From: Mycolicibacterium austroafricanum
GTDB taxonomy: Bacteria; Actinomycetota; Actinomycetes; Mycobacteriales; Mycobacteriaceae
Direction of reading: 5' to 3'
NCBI RefSeq assembly: GCF_000612725.1
Contig: NZ_HG964461.1
Span: 1 to 64,000 of the forward strand
DNA: 64,000 nt
The position numbers were made by a program, and so were the translations under genes. The notes beneath the pieces were generated by a model that saw only the letters and a program-made list of their open reading frames with translations, ran no database searches and was not told the DNA's origin. Positions 27,961 to 35,535 of this stretch are shown here, one piece after another (within the stretch, counting starts at the first letter, position 1; every line of letters begins with the position of its first letter).

Positions 27961-28971
27961 ATGCCGACGCTGGTGCAACCCCGACTTCCCGAGCCCCGTG
28001 GCCCCATCTCGATGTCCGTGATGGAGCTCCTCGCCGAACGGGCCCCGCTTCGCCATTTCGTCAAAGTCGAGACCTCCCTTGCCGACGCCGACCCGGCCGG
28101 CCTCGATCTGCAGCTCGCCCTCTACGTCTGCTACGAGCTCCACTACCGCGGATTCGCCGATGTCGACGCCGCCTGGGAATGGAACGCCGGGCTGCTCTAC
28201 CTGCGCGGCCGGCTCGAAGAGCTGTTCCTCGAAGACATCCGCAAGGGCGTCGGAACGATCGAGCCCGACGCAGGCGCACTCGAGGAGCTCGACAAGCTCT
28301 GCGTGGAGCCGGTGAACGGCGACGGGCCGTCATATCACCTGCGCGACAAGGGCACATGGGACGAGATGCGCGAGTACTTCGCGCACCGGTCGCTGTACCA
28401 CCTCAAGGAGGGTGACCCGCACGCGTGGGCCATCCCGCGACTGACCGGGCAGGCGAAGGCCTCGTTCGTCGCTGTGGAGTTCGACGAGTTCGGCGCGGGC
28501 AAGGGCGCGCGGCTGCATCAACAGCTGTTCGCCGACCTGATGGCAGCCGCCGGGCTGGACACCTCGTACCTGGGCTACCTCGGCAACGTGCCTGCAGAGA
28601 CGCTGGCGGTGGTGAACCTGATGTCGATGTTCGGCTTGCACCGTCGGCTGCGTGGTTGCGCGGTGGGGCATTTCGCGGCCACCGAGGTCACGTCCCCGCC
28701 GGGGTCCCGGCGCATGGTGCAGGCGTTGGAACGCCTCGGCGCACCGCAGGAGTGCCGCGGGTTCTACGCCGAGCACGTCGAGGCCGATGCGGTCCACGAG
28801 CAGGTGGTGCGCACCGACGTCGTCGGCGACCTGGTATCCCGCGAACCGGGACTCGACCGCGACGTGGTGTTCGGCATCCGGGCGTTCGACCTTGTGGAGA
28901 ACCGGTTGGCCGATCACCTGATGTCGTGCTGGCGCGACGGACGCACGTCGCTGCGCCGCCCCCTGGACTGA
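27961..28971 (+). CDS. iron-containing redox enzyme family protein (haem-oxygenase-like fold)
   Basis: The product is 336 residues from the ATG at 27961. Helical throughout, with E/H ligand-rich segments (LYVCYELHYRGFADVD, VAVEFDEFGAGKG, CAVGHFAATEVTSPPGSRR, FYAEHVEADAVHE) as in the haem-oxygenase-like diiron family related to TenA and PqqC. Members oxidise small substrates; this one's substrate is unknown. It converges on the CDGSH/HemK2 pair with a 22-base gap, and I recall this trio as recurrent in mycobacteria. A near-leaderless sigma-F-type promoter precedes it. Confidence 0.75.
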   Translation: MPTLVQPRLPEPRGPISMSVMELLAERAPLRHFVKVETSLADADPAGLDLQLALYVCYELHYRGFADVDAAWEWNAGLLYLRGRLEELFLEDIRKGVGTIEPDAGALEELDKLCVEPVNGDGPSYHLRDKGTWDEMREYFAHRSLYHLKEGDPHAWAIPRLTGQAKASFVAVEFDEFGAGKGARLHQQLFADLMAAAGLDTSYLGYLGNVPAETLAVVNLMSMFGLHRRLRGCAVGHFAATEVTSPPGSRRMVQALERLGAPQECRGFYAEHVEADAVHEQVVRTDVVGDLVSREPGLDRDVVFGIRAFDLVENRLADHLMSCWRDGRTSLRRPLD

Positions 28972-28993
28972 CCCGGTCTGACCTGGAACCGAC

Positions 28994-29203
28994 TTACGCC
29001 GACTCGTCACCGGCGCGCGATCGGCGCCGGTGGCTGGTGTCGCACAGCGGGTAGGTCTTCGATCTGCGGCACGCGCAGATCGCGACCATGAAGCGGTCGG
29101 ACTCCACCCGGCTTCCGTCCGGCATTTCGATGCAGACGGGACCCTCGACCATCACGGGTCCACCGGGAACGACTCGGACCACGCGCACCTGCTTGTCGGT
29201 CAT
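28994..29203 (-). CDS. CDGSH iron-sulfur domain protein
   Basis: The product is 69 residues. The [2Fe-2S] ligands form CACRRSKTYPLCDTSH: Cys43, Cys45, Cys54 and His58, the canonical CxC-x8-C-x3-H set. CDGSH proteins carry a redox-active, labile cluster and act in electron or cluster transfer. The ATG at 29201-29203 overlaps the stop of the methyltransferase gene by ATGA, so the two are translationally coupled. Confidence 0.9.
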   Translation of the reverse strand: MTDKQVRVVRVVPGGPVMVEGPVCIEMPDGSRVESDRFMVAICACRRSKTYPLCDTSHRRRSRAGDESA

Positions 29204-29907
29204 GGCGCGTCGGCGCGGATCACCACGATCCGCTCCTGCCGGCTTCCGCGCGGCAGAAGACCGGCCCGCATGAGCCACGGCGCGCGCACCGACATCACCG
29301 GACCGAACGGGATAAGCTGCTGCGCAACCACTTCGGTACGCATTCCGTGTTCACGCAACATGCTCAGCGTGCGCTTGACGTTCGAGCATTCCGACTGCAC
29401 GACGAGCATGGTCCCGCCTTCGTCGAGCAGCAGTGGCGCGGCCGCGCACATCGGATCGAGAACCAGTCGTCCGTCCGGTCCTGCGTCCCAGGCCCGCGAG
29501 GGTCCGGCTGCGGCAGGAATCGTCTCGCCGTCCGCGTCGGGGACCGGCACATACGGCGGGTTGGCCAGGACGACGTCGTAGGGTCCGAATTCGACTGCGC
29601 GCGCCCACGAGCCGCGGTGAACGTCCACATCGGCGCCTGCGGCCCGGGCGTCCTGCCGCGTCCGCTGCACCGCCTTCGGGCAGATGTCGAAGGCGGTCAC
29701 CTCGGCCGCACCGGATGCCGCCGCGCCCAGCGCCACCACCCCGCTGCCGGTGCACAGGTCCGCGACCCGGGCCCCTGGCAGCACGCCGGCTGCGGTCGCG
29801 GCGTCGATGAGGAGCTGCGAATCCTCTTGCGGGGGATAGACCTCGACCGCGATGTCTGGGGCGTCGAGTTGGGTATATGCGCTCGTCACGGAGTCTTTAA
29901 TGCCCAC
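29200..29907 (-). CDS. HemK2/MTQ2-like class I methyltransferase
   Basis: The product is 235 residues (ATG 29905-29907; a GTG six codons in is an alternative). SAM motif I is VADLCTGSGVVALG (about 48-61) and the amide-nitrogen methyltransferase signature is NPPY (116-119). NPPY enzymes methylate glutamine of release factors or related targets. A separate role from PrmC is likely since this lacks the PrmC N-terminal domain. Overlaps the CDGSH gene by 4 bases. Confidence 0.82.
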   Translation of the reverse strand: MGIKDSVTSAYTQLDAPDIAVEVYPPQEDSQLLIDAATAAGVLPGARVADLCTGSGVVALGAAASGAAEVTAFDICPKAVQRTRQDARAAGADVDVHRGSWARAVEFGPYDVVLANPPYVPVPDADGETIPAAAGPSRAWDAGPDGRLVLDPMCAAAPLLLDEGGTMLVVQSECSNVKRTLSMLREHGMRTEVVAQQLIPFGPVMSVRAPWLMRAGLLPRGSRQERIVVIRADAP

Positions 29908-29924
29908 TTACCCGACGGCCAAAC

Positions 29925-29949
29925 GTTTGCCGAACCGGTCGGTGGGAAC
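29925..29949 (+). promoter_or_regulatory. palindrome CAAACGTTTG and weak sigma-F-like promoter
   Basis: A perfect 10-base palindrome (29920-29929) lies between the divergent methyltransferase and mini-protein genes. Within it GTTT (29925-29928) is followed after 15 bases by GGGAAC (29944-29949), a one-base departure from GGGTA. Candidate promoter and operator only. Confidence 0.3.
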
Positions 29950-29958
29950 CCGGCGGAC

Positions 29959-30213
29959 ATGAGTATCTGCGACACCTGTGGCAATGACTACGACAAAGCC
30001 TTTACCGTCACACGGCACGACGGCCACACCGCGACGTTCGACAGCGTCGAATGCGCGGCGGCGCAGCTCGCCCCGCAGTGCCTGCACTGCGGCTGCCGCA
30101 TCCTCGGTCACGGCATCGAGACCGACGACGGCATCTTCTGCTGCGCGCACTGCGCACGTAAGGACACCAACGCCGACGTCAACGACCGCTATCCGGTGCC
30201 CGCCGGGGCGTGA
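29959..30213 (+). CDS. 84-residue cysteine-rich, probable zinc-binding protein
   Basis: From the ATG at 29959. The opening MSICDTCGNDYDKAF has a CxxC pair, the middle CLHCGCRILGHG and end GIFCCAHCARKD add seven more cysteines plus histidines, so one or two Zn sites are expected. It resembles a small family I have seen in actinobacteria that lacks an assigned role. Monocistronic, divergent from the HemK2-like gene. Confidence 0.7.
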   Translation: MSICDTCGNDYDKAFTVTRHDGHTATFDSVECAAAQLAPQCLHCGCRILGHGIETDDGIFCCAHCARKDTNADVNDRYPVPAGA

Positions 30214-30217
30214 CGGG

Positions 30218-30919
30218 TCACAGCCTCCCGGCCGCGTAGCTCGCGCCCTGGCCGACCATCCCGTTCACCGGGTACAGCGCGTGCGCCAGGTTCGGGCCGC
30301 CGTTGGGCGCGCCGTCGCAGATGCTGTCTCCCGCAGCGCACAGCTCGACGGTCCGGTCCGCGTACAACGGTCCGACGGTGACGGCCGGAGCGCCGTACTT
30401 CTCCATGAACGATCCCGAGGGTGCGCCGAAAAGCACCACGGCCGCAACATGTTCGGCGACCGTGGGCGGCAGCGGAGTCGGTGCCACCGCGGCAGGCACG
30501 CTGTTGGGCACCGTGTCCGAGGTGGTGAAGCCGGACACCACTGCGCCCTGCGAGAAGCCACCGAGGACCAACCTGGTGTTCGGACAGTTGACGGACATGG
30601 CCTGGAGGCGGTTCGACGCGTCCCGGATGCCGTCGATGACGGTCCCGGCGAACGCCGCGCGGTCGGTGAAGTTGTTCGCCGCAGGGTAATTCACCGCGTA
30701 GACGCCGACGGTGCGCGGGGCGGCCTGAGCGCGCAGTGCGTCGACGAAGGCCTGCCCGACGCCACCGACCCCGGGTGGCTCGCTGGTCCCGCGGGCGAAC
30801 ACCACTTCCACGTCCGGGCACGGCTGCGCCGCCGCCGACGGGGCACCCAGACCCGCCACCGCGCTGCATGCTCCCAGCGCGACCGCGCCGGCGATTCCGG
30901 CAACCCGACTCATCTTCAT
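30218..30919 (-). CDS. cutinase-family secreted serine esterase
   Basis: The product is 233 residues from the ATG at 30917-30919, with a strong ribosome site (GGAGGAGG). A signal peptide (about 1-32, AAA-QP) precedes CPDVEVVFARGTSEPPG, the cutinase opening. The nucleophile is in GGFSQGA, the catalytic Asp probably in DSICDG and the His in NLAHALY. Mycobacterial cutinase-like proteins hydrolyse esters or phospholipids outside the cell. A related copy sits at 39774-40502. Confidence 0.88.
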   Translation of the reverse strand: MKMSRVAGIAGAVALGACSAVAGLGAPSAAAQPCPDVEVVFARGTSEPPGVGGVGQAFVDALRAQAAPRTVGVYAVNYPAANNFTDRAAFAGTVIDGIRDASNRLQAMSVNCPNTRLVLGGFSQGAVVSGFTTSDTVPNSVPAAVAPTPLPPTVAEHVAAVVLFGAPSGSFMEKYGAPAVTVGPLYADRTVELCAAGDSICDGAPNGGPNLAHALYPVNGMVGQGASYAAGRL

Positions 30920-31002
30920 GACCTCCTCCTTCCGGCCGCAGGCGGCACCGCGCTGCGCTGCAGGCTCAGTACCACCGCCGTTCGCCGACCAAATTGCCCG
31001 GG

Positions 31003-31362
31003 TCACGGCGTGATTCCCGCCGTGGCGTCCAGATGCTGTAACAGGTCGTGGGCCGCCAGCTCCACGGCCTTGTGCCGCCACTGCGAGGCACGGAAGACGC
31101 ATGCGATCAGGCCCGTGCGGTGCACCCGACGGAAGTCCCCGTACCCGAAGGCATAACGCGCTTTGGTGCCGTCCACCGCTCCGTCGGTCAGACCCAGGTG
31201 CCAGCGCGAGTACTCATCCCAGTCATGGGATTCCAGATACGAGTTCTGCGCCGCAGCATCCGGCTGCACCTCACCCCAGTCACTGTCGAGCACATACTGT
31301 CTGGCATCGATCAGCCCGCGGGCGAACTCGACCGCTGCGGCGTTGAGATGGTACTTCGCCAT
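31003..31362 (-). CDS. conserved actinobacterial protein of unknown function
   Basis: The product is 119 residues, rich in conserved aromatic and acidic residues (RQYVLDSDWGEVQPDA, DWDEYSRWHLGLTDGA, YAFGYGDFRRVHRTGLIAC). I recall near-identical small proteins in Streptomyces and other actinobacteria, so it is a real gene, but no function is known to me. No signal or membrane segment. It is 16 bases downstream of the gene at 31378 on the same strand, probably one operon. Confidence 0.8.
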   Translation of the reverse strand: MAKYHLNAAAVEFARGLIDARQYVLDSDWGEVQPDAAAQNSYLESHDWDEYSRWHLGLTDGAVDGTKARYAFGYGDFRRVHRTGLIACVFRASQWRHKAVELAAHDLLQHLDATAGITP

Positions 31363-31377
31363 GACCGTCGGACCGCG

Positions 31378-31656
31378 CTACGAGCCCCGATGCGGGGTCG
31401 GGCTCTGCGGAGACTCCCACTTGGCCCCCAGGGTGCGCGTGACCACGGTGTCAGCCGGCAATTCGACGTCGAACGTCCGGCCTTCGTCGGCCTCCAGCGT
31501 GATCAGCATCGGCCCGTCTGACGAGGCGCTCCGGGCATCGATGTGCACCACCTTGTACTCGCGGGCCTCGGCGTCGGGGGCGTCCGGAAGAGGCAGCGAG
31601 ATGAGATCTCCTGGCGCGACCCTGTCGAGGCGATCGCTGTCGGGCTGAGCAGTCAT
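31378..31656 (-). CDS. hypothetical small acidic protein
   Basis: The product is 92 residues from the ATG at 31654-31656. The sequence (RVAPGDLISLPLPDA, YKVVHIDARS, FDVELPADTVVTR) suggests a small all-beta domain. Family not recognised. It is divergent from the DJ-1/PfpI gene (84-base gap) and precedes the gene at 31003. Confidence 0.6.
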   Translation of the reverse strand: MTAQPDSDRLDRVAPGDLISLPLPDAPDAEAREYKVVHIDARSASSDGPMLITLEADEGRTFDVELPADTVVTRTLGAKWESPQSPTPHRGS

Positions 31657-31684
31657 GTGTCCGACCGTACGCGGATGTTCACGC

Positions 31685-31709
31685 GATTCGACCGCCTTCG
31701 AGCGGGTAA
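31685..31709 (+). promoter_or_regulatory. weak sigma-F-like promoter for the DJ-1/PfpI gene
   Basis: GATT (31685-31688) is followed after 15 bases by GGGTAA (31704-31709). The -10 element fits sigma-F well, while the -35 has one mismatch. It is 32 bases upstream of the ATG. Confidence 0.35.
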
Positions 31710-31740
31710 TGCTGCGATCAGAGCGAAAGGAGTCCATGAC

Positions 31741-32298
31741 ATGCCGAACGAACTACAGGGCCGCAAGATCGCCTTCCTGGCCGCCGACGGTGTCGAGAAG
31801 GTCGAGCTGGAACAACCCCGCGCCGCGGTGCTCGACGCCGGCGGAGACGTCGACCTGCTGTCCGTGCAGACCGGTGAGATCGACGCGCGCAACCACGACC
31901 TCGAACCCGCGGGAACATTCACGGTCGACCGGGCCGTCGAGGACGCGCGCGTCGAGGAGTACGACGCGCTGGTGCTGCCGGGCGGAACCGTCAACGGCGA
32001 CAAGCTGCGCCTCAGCGAGGCCGCGGTGGCGTTCGTCGGCGACTTCGTCCGATCGGGCAAGCCCGTCGCCGCGATCTGCCACGGGCCGTGGGCCCTTGTC
32101 GAGGCCGACGTCGTCAAAGACCGCACCCTGACGTCGTATCCGAGCTTGCGCACCGATTTGCGCAATGCCGGCGCCACCGTCGTCGACCAGCAGGTGTGTA
32201 TCGACGGCAATCTGATCACCAGCCGGTCGCCGAAGGACCTCGACGCATTCTGTCAGGCAATCACCGATCAGTTCGCCGGCATTCCGGCACGCACCTGA
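31741..32298 (+). CDS. DJ-1/PfpI family protein
   Basis: The product is 185 residues from the ATG at 31741, with AAAGGAG at proper distance. The nucleophile elbow is AAICHGPWAL (Cys113, His114), with Glu24 near the active site. PfpI-like proteins act as glyoxalase/deglycase or general stress proteins; protease activity is not implied. The sigma-F-like promoter upstream agrees with a stress role. Confidence 0.88.
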   Translation: MPNELQGRKIAFLAADGVEKVELEQPRAAVLDAGGDVDLLSVQTGEIDARNHDLEPAGTFTVDRAVEDARVEEYDALVLPGGTVNGDKLRLSEAAVAFVGDFVRSGKPVAAICHGPWALVEADVVKDRTLTSYPSLRTDLRNAGATVVDQQVCIDGNLITSRSPKDLDAFCQAITDQFAGIPART

Positions 32299-32365
32299 TG
32301 GTTTAGCAGGCGCCGTTTCGGTTACATCGGGCCGCAACTGGGCCTGCCTGCTGCAGGAACTGCGG

Positions 32366-32767
32366 GTGGTGCTCACGGGCGTTCAGCTGCTCACCGGATT
32401 TTTGCTGACCCTGCCTTTCCAGCAACGTTTTTCGGAGCTCGATGGTGGTTTGCGGTGGCTTTATCTGGCGACGGTCGGCTGCTCGATCTCGGCGACAGCC
32501 ATGTTGACCGCCCCTGTCGCGCTGCATCGGCTGGTGTTCCGACGGCACATGCTGCAGTGGTTGGTCGCGCGATCGCACCATCTGACGCTGGTCGGCCTCG
32601 TGCTTCTCGGTGCCGCGGTGTCCGGCGTCGCCACGATGATCTTCGACGTGATGGCGGGGGGCAAGGCGGGCGCCGCCGCGGGGGCGGCCACTATGGCGGC
32701 CTGGCTGATGCTCTGGGTCGGACTGCCCCTGATGGCGCGGCGCGGCACCAGGGCCGACGTGATCTAG
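32366..32767 (+). CDS. DUF6328-type small membrane protein
   Basis: The product is 133 residues from the first available GTG (32366), with four membrane helices (about 5-20, 28-52, 70-92, 102-122). It resembles DUF6328 proteins, whose N-termini read like R-N-x-x-x-LLQELRVV-TGVQ. Just that sequence (RNWACLLQELRVVLTG) is present upstream in frame, but no ATG, GTG or TTG precedes it. The true start is thus unclear and the N-terminus may be damaged. Function unknown. Confidence 0.6.
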   Translation: MVLTGVQLLTGFLLTLPFQQRFSELDGGLRWLYLATVGCSISATAMLTAPVALHRLVFRRHMLQWLVARSHHLTLVGLVLLGAAVSGVATMIFDVMAGGKAGAAAGAATMAAWLMLWVGLPLMARRGTRADVI

Positions 32768-32801
32768 CGACATCGCCCTCCGTAAGGGAGGTAATCGGCG
32801 C

Positions 32802-33239
32802 ATGATGAGTACACAACAGCCGGTGTCCGGGATAGGGGGAGTGCCGATGAATCCGATTTCGACGGCATTTCGAGGCCTCACGAAAGTGGCCGACGCCACC
32901 ACTGCGGCAGCGGGTGCCGTGGGCGGCGCCGCGGTCAGCGGAGTGGTCGGTGGAGTGCAGGGAGCGGCGGGCGGGATCCGGTCCGGCCTGAGCAGCGGGA
33001 GCCGGTCTACGGCGGCGGCGGCGCTGACGCTCGGCGCCGTCGGCGCCGCGGGTCTCGTCGAGTGGCCGGTGCTGGTCACCGTGGGCGGCGCGGCGTTGGT
33101 GATGCATCAGCTCGGTCAGCGCGCACGTCAGCCGGCAGCGCCCCGGCAGAGCACGCCACCGCCGGCGAAGAAGACCGCCGCCAGGCCGGCAAAGACCGCC
33201 CGGAAGACGACGGCGTCGCGACGAACCACCGCCAAGTGA
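32802..33239 (+). CDS. hypothetical protein with hydrophobic core and basic Lys/Ala/Pro tail
   Basis: The product is 145 residues from the ATG at 32802 with AAGGGAGG upstream; a second ATG at 32847 also has a good ribosome site (GGGGAG). Gly/Ala-rich amphipathic stretches and one hydrophobic helix (about 82-100) precede a tail with PAKKTAARPAKTARKT, which could bind nucleic acid or polyphosphate. I do not recognise the family. Confidence 0.6.
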   Translation: MMSTQQPVSGIGGVPMNPISTAFRGLTKVADATTAAAGAVGGAAVSGVVGGVQGAAGGIRSGLSSGSRSTAAAALTLGAVGAAGLVEWPVLVTVGGAALVMHQLGQRARQPAAPRQSTPPPAKKTAARPAKTARKTTASRRTTAK

Positions 33240-33251
33240 GTCCTCTCCGGG

Positions 33252-33271
33252 ACGGCCGGTAACCCGGCCGT
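33252..33271 (+). terminator. short perfect hairpin between genes
   Basis: ACGGCCGG and CCGGCCGT flank a TAAC loop, 12 bases after the stop of the basic-tail protein and 12 bases before the RNase Z start. It may act as a weak terminator or attenuator. Confidence 0.5.
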
Positions 33272-33283
33272 AGGGTGCGGTGT

Positions 33284-34198
33284 GTGTCCGGTCGGGAACT
33301 GATCGTGTTCGGCACCGCCAGCCAGGTGCCCACCAGACACCGCAACCACAACGGTTACCTGCTGCGCTGGGATGACGAGGGCTTTCTCTTCGACCCCGGC
33401 GAGGGCACCCAGCGGCAGATGCTGCTCGCCGGGGTCTCTCCGACCGCCGTCACCCGTATGTGCATCACCCATCTGCACGGCGACCACTGCCTCGGGGTGC
33501 CCGGGATCATCCAACGGCTCTCCCTGGACCGCGTCGTCCGCCCGGTCCAGGCGTACTACCCGGCGTCGGGCCGGGAGTACTTCGCCAGGTTGCGGCACGC
33601 CAGCGTCTTTCACGACGTGACCGATGTGCGCGAGATGCCGGTGGACGCCGAAGGCGCCATCGCCGTCGGGCCGTTCGGCACCCTGGAGGCGCGCCGGCTC
33701 GACCACCCCGTCGACGCCGTCGGGTACCGCGTCGTCGAACCGGACGGCGACCGGTTCGTCCCCGAGTTGCTCACGCAGTTCGGCGTCGCAGGCCCGGAGG
33801 TGGGAGAGCTGCAACGCGCGGGTTCGATCCGACGGGGCACACAGACGGTGCGGTTGTCCGATGTGACCCGGTCCAGACGCGGACAACGTTTCGCTTTCGT
33901 GATGGACACCAGGTTGTGTGACGGCGTGTACGCGCTCGCCGACGGCGCCGACCTGCTGGTGATCGAGGCGACGTTCCTCGACTCCGATGCCGATCTGGCG
34001 GCGCGCTACGGGCACCTGACCGCGCGGCAGGCTGCGCAGGTGGCGGCCGAGTGCGGGATACGCCGCCTCGTGCTCACCCACTTCTCCCAGCGCTACCCCG
34101 ACATGCGCGGACATCACGACGAGGCCAGGGCGGCGTTCGACGGCGACCTCGTCCTGGCCGAGGACCTGACCCGGGTCAAGATGCCCCCGCGACGGTAG
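33284..34198 (+). CDS. rnz: ribonuclease Z
   Basis: The product is 304 residues from the GTG at 33284. The metallo-beta-lactamase motif THLHGDHCLGVPG binds two zinc ions, and later LVIEATF and LTHFSQRYP complete the set of RNase Z ligands. The enzyme trims tRNA 3' ends. Length matches the short bacterial form. A short hairpin separates it from the upstream gene. Confidence 0.92.
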   Translation: MSGRELIVFGTASQVPTRHRNHNGYLLRWDDEGFLFDPGEGTQRQMLLAGVSPTAVTRMCITHLHGDHCLGVPGIIQRLSLDRVVRPVQAYYPASGREYFARLRHASVFHDVTDVREMPVDAEGAIAVGPFGTLEARRLDHPVDAVGYRVVEPDGDRFVPELLTQFGVAGPEVGELQRAGSIRRGTQTVRLSDVTRSRRGQRFAFVMDTRLCDGVYALADGADLLVIEATFLDSDADLAARYGHLTARQAAQVAAECGIRRLVLTHFSQRYPDMRGHHDEARAAFDGDLVLAEDLTRVKMPPRR

Positions 34199-34287
34199 CC
34201 GCGGAGGCGGTCAAGCGATTCGGCCCGACAAACATTCATGTGCTATGCATATTCGGTGCCGCAGTCTCGATCAGCGCCGTTGTGCCG

Positions 34288-35535
34288 ATGACGGCCGAAG
34301 CCACCGCCGCACGGCTGCCCGCGCGCAACGCGCTGGGGCTGATGTTCGATCCGGTGTTCGGCGCGCTGTTCTGGGGCAAGATCTTCGCCGTCGTGGCGGT
34401 GTGGACCCACGGCATCGTCGCCGCGATCGTGATGTACGACGCGACCCGCTCGGCGCTGATGGTCGGCATGGTCGGCGTCGTGCAGTTCGCACCGCAGCTG
34501 ATCCTGAGCCCGACCAGCGGCAAGTGGGCCGACACCGGCAATCCGGCACGGCAGATCCTGCTCGGCCGGGTCCTCTGCGTCGCCGGTTCGGGATCGATCG
34601 CGGCGTGGATGTTCGTGCAGCCGGGGCTGACAGGTCTGGCCGCGGCCGTACCCGTCCTGCTGGGAACGACGCTGGTCGGCTTCGGCTTCGTCGTCGGCGG
34701 ACCCGCGATGCAGTCCATCGTGCCGAACTTGATCCGTGCCGGTGAACTGCCGACGGCGATGGCGCTCAACAGCATCCCGATGACCATCGGCCGGATCATC
34801 GGCCCCGCCGCCGGTGCATACCTGGCCGCGCACATCGGGCCGGCCACGGCGTTCGCGGTGAGCACGGTGCTGCACCTGGTGTTCGCGTTCTTCCTCCTCG
34901 CCGTGCGGTTTCCCGCCCCACCGGAACGGCGGGCGGGCACCGACTACCGCGTACGGGTCGCCGTCCGGTATGTGCTGCGGGACCGTCCCCTGCTGTTGGC
35001 CCTCGTCGCGGTGACGACGGTCGGGATCGTCTCCGACCCGTCCATCACGTTGACCCCGTCGATGGCCGACGAGCTCGGCGGTGGCGCCTCGATGGTGGGA
35101 ACGCTGTCCGCCGTGTTCGGGGTGGGGGCGGCGGTCGGGATGACCGCGCTTGCGCTGCTGCGTGGCCGGATCGGCTCGGCCGTCGTGTCGTCCATCGGAA
35201 TGGCGGCGCTCGCCGCCGGAAGCGCGATCCTGGCCGTCGCGATGGAGCCGTGGGTGGCGTTGACCGGGTTCGCGGTGTCGGGCTTCGGCTTCGGCTGCGC
35301 GATGACCGGGCTCAGCACCGTCGTGCAGGAGCGCGCTCCCGAGGAGCTGCGCGGCCGCATCATGGCGCTGTGGCTGGTCGGGTTCCTGGGCTCCCGACCG
35401 ATCGCCGCGGCCGTCCTCGGCGGCACCGCCGACGTTCTGAGCGTGTACGCCGCATTCGCCGTCGCCGCGGCGCTGAGCCTGGCCGTGACGCTGCTGTGCC
35501 GCCCGGCCAGGCTGGTCGGTCCGCTCCCCGACTAG
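34288..35535 (+). CDS. MFS transporter (EntS-like MFS_3 type)
   Basis: The product is 415 residues from the ATG at 34288 (GTG 34282 is possible). About 12 hydrophobic segments; the loop VMYDATRSALMVGMVGVVQFAPQLILSPTSGKWAD matches the A-motif region of MFS_3 exporters such as enterobactin exporter EntS. The substrate is unknown; no siderophore genes adjoin it. Its stop overlaps that of the convergent hydrolase gene in a CTAG. Confidence 0.85.
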   Translation: MTAEATAARLPARNALGLMFDPVFGALFWGKIFAVVAVWTHGIVAAIVMYDATRSALMVGMVGVVQFAPQLILSPTSGKWADTGNPARQILLGRVLCVAGSGSIAAWMFVQPGLTGLAAAVPVLLGTTLVGFGFVVGGPAMQSIVPNLIRAGELPTAMALNSIPMTIGRIIGPAAGAYLAAHIGPATAFAVSTVLHLVFAFFLLAVRFPAPPERRAGTDYRVRVAVRYVLRDRPLLLALVAVTTVGIVSDPSITLTPSMADELGGGASMVGTLSAVFGVGAAVGMTALALLRGRIGSAVVSSIGMAALAAGSAILAVAMEPWVALTGFAVSGFGFGCAMTGLSTVVQERAPEELRGRIMALWLVGFLGSRPIAAAVLGGTADVLSVYAAFAVAAALSLAVTLLCRPARLVGPLPD

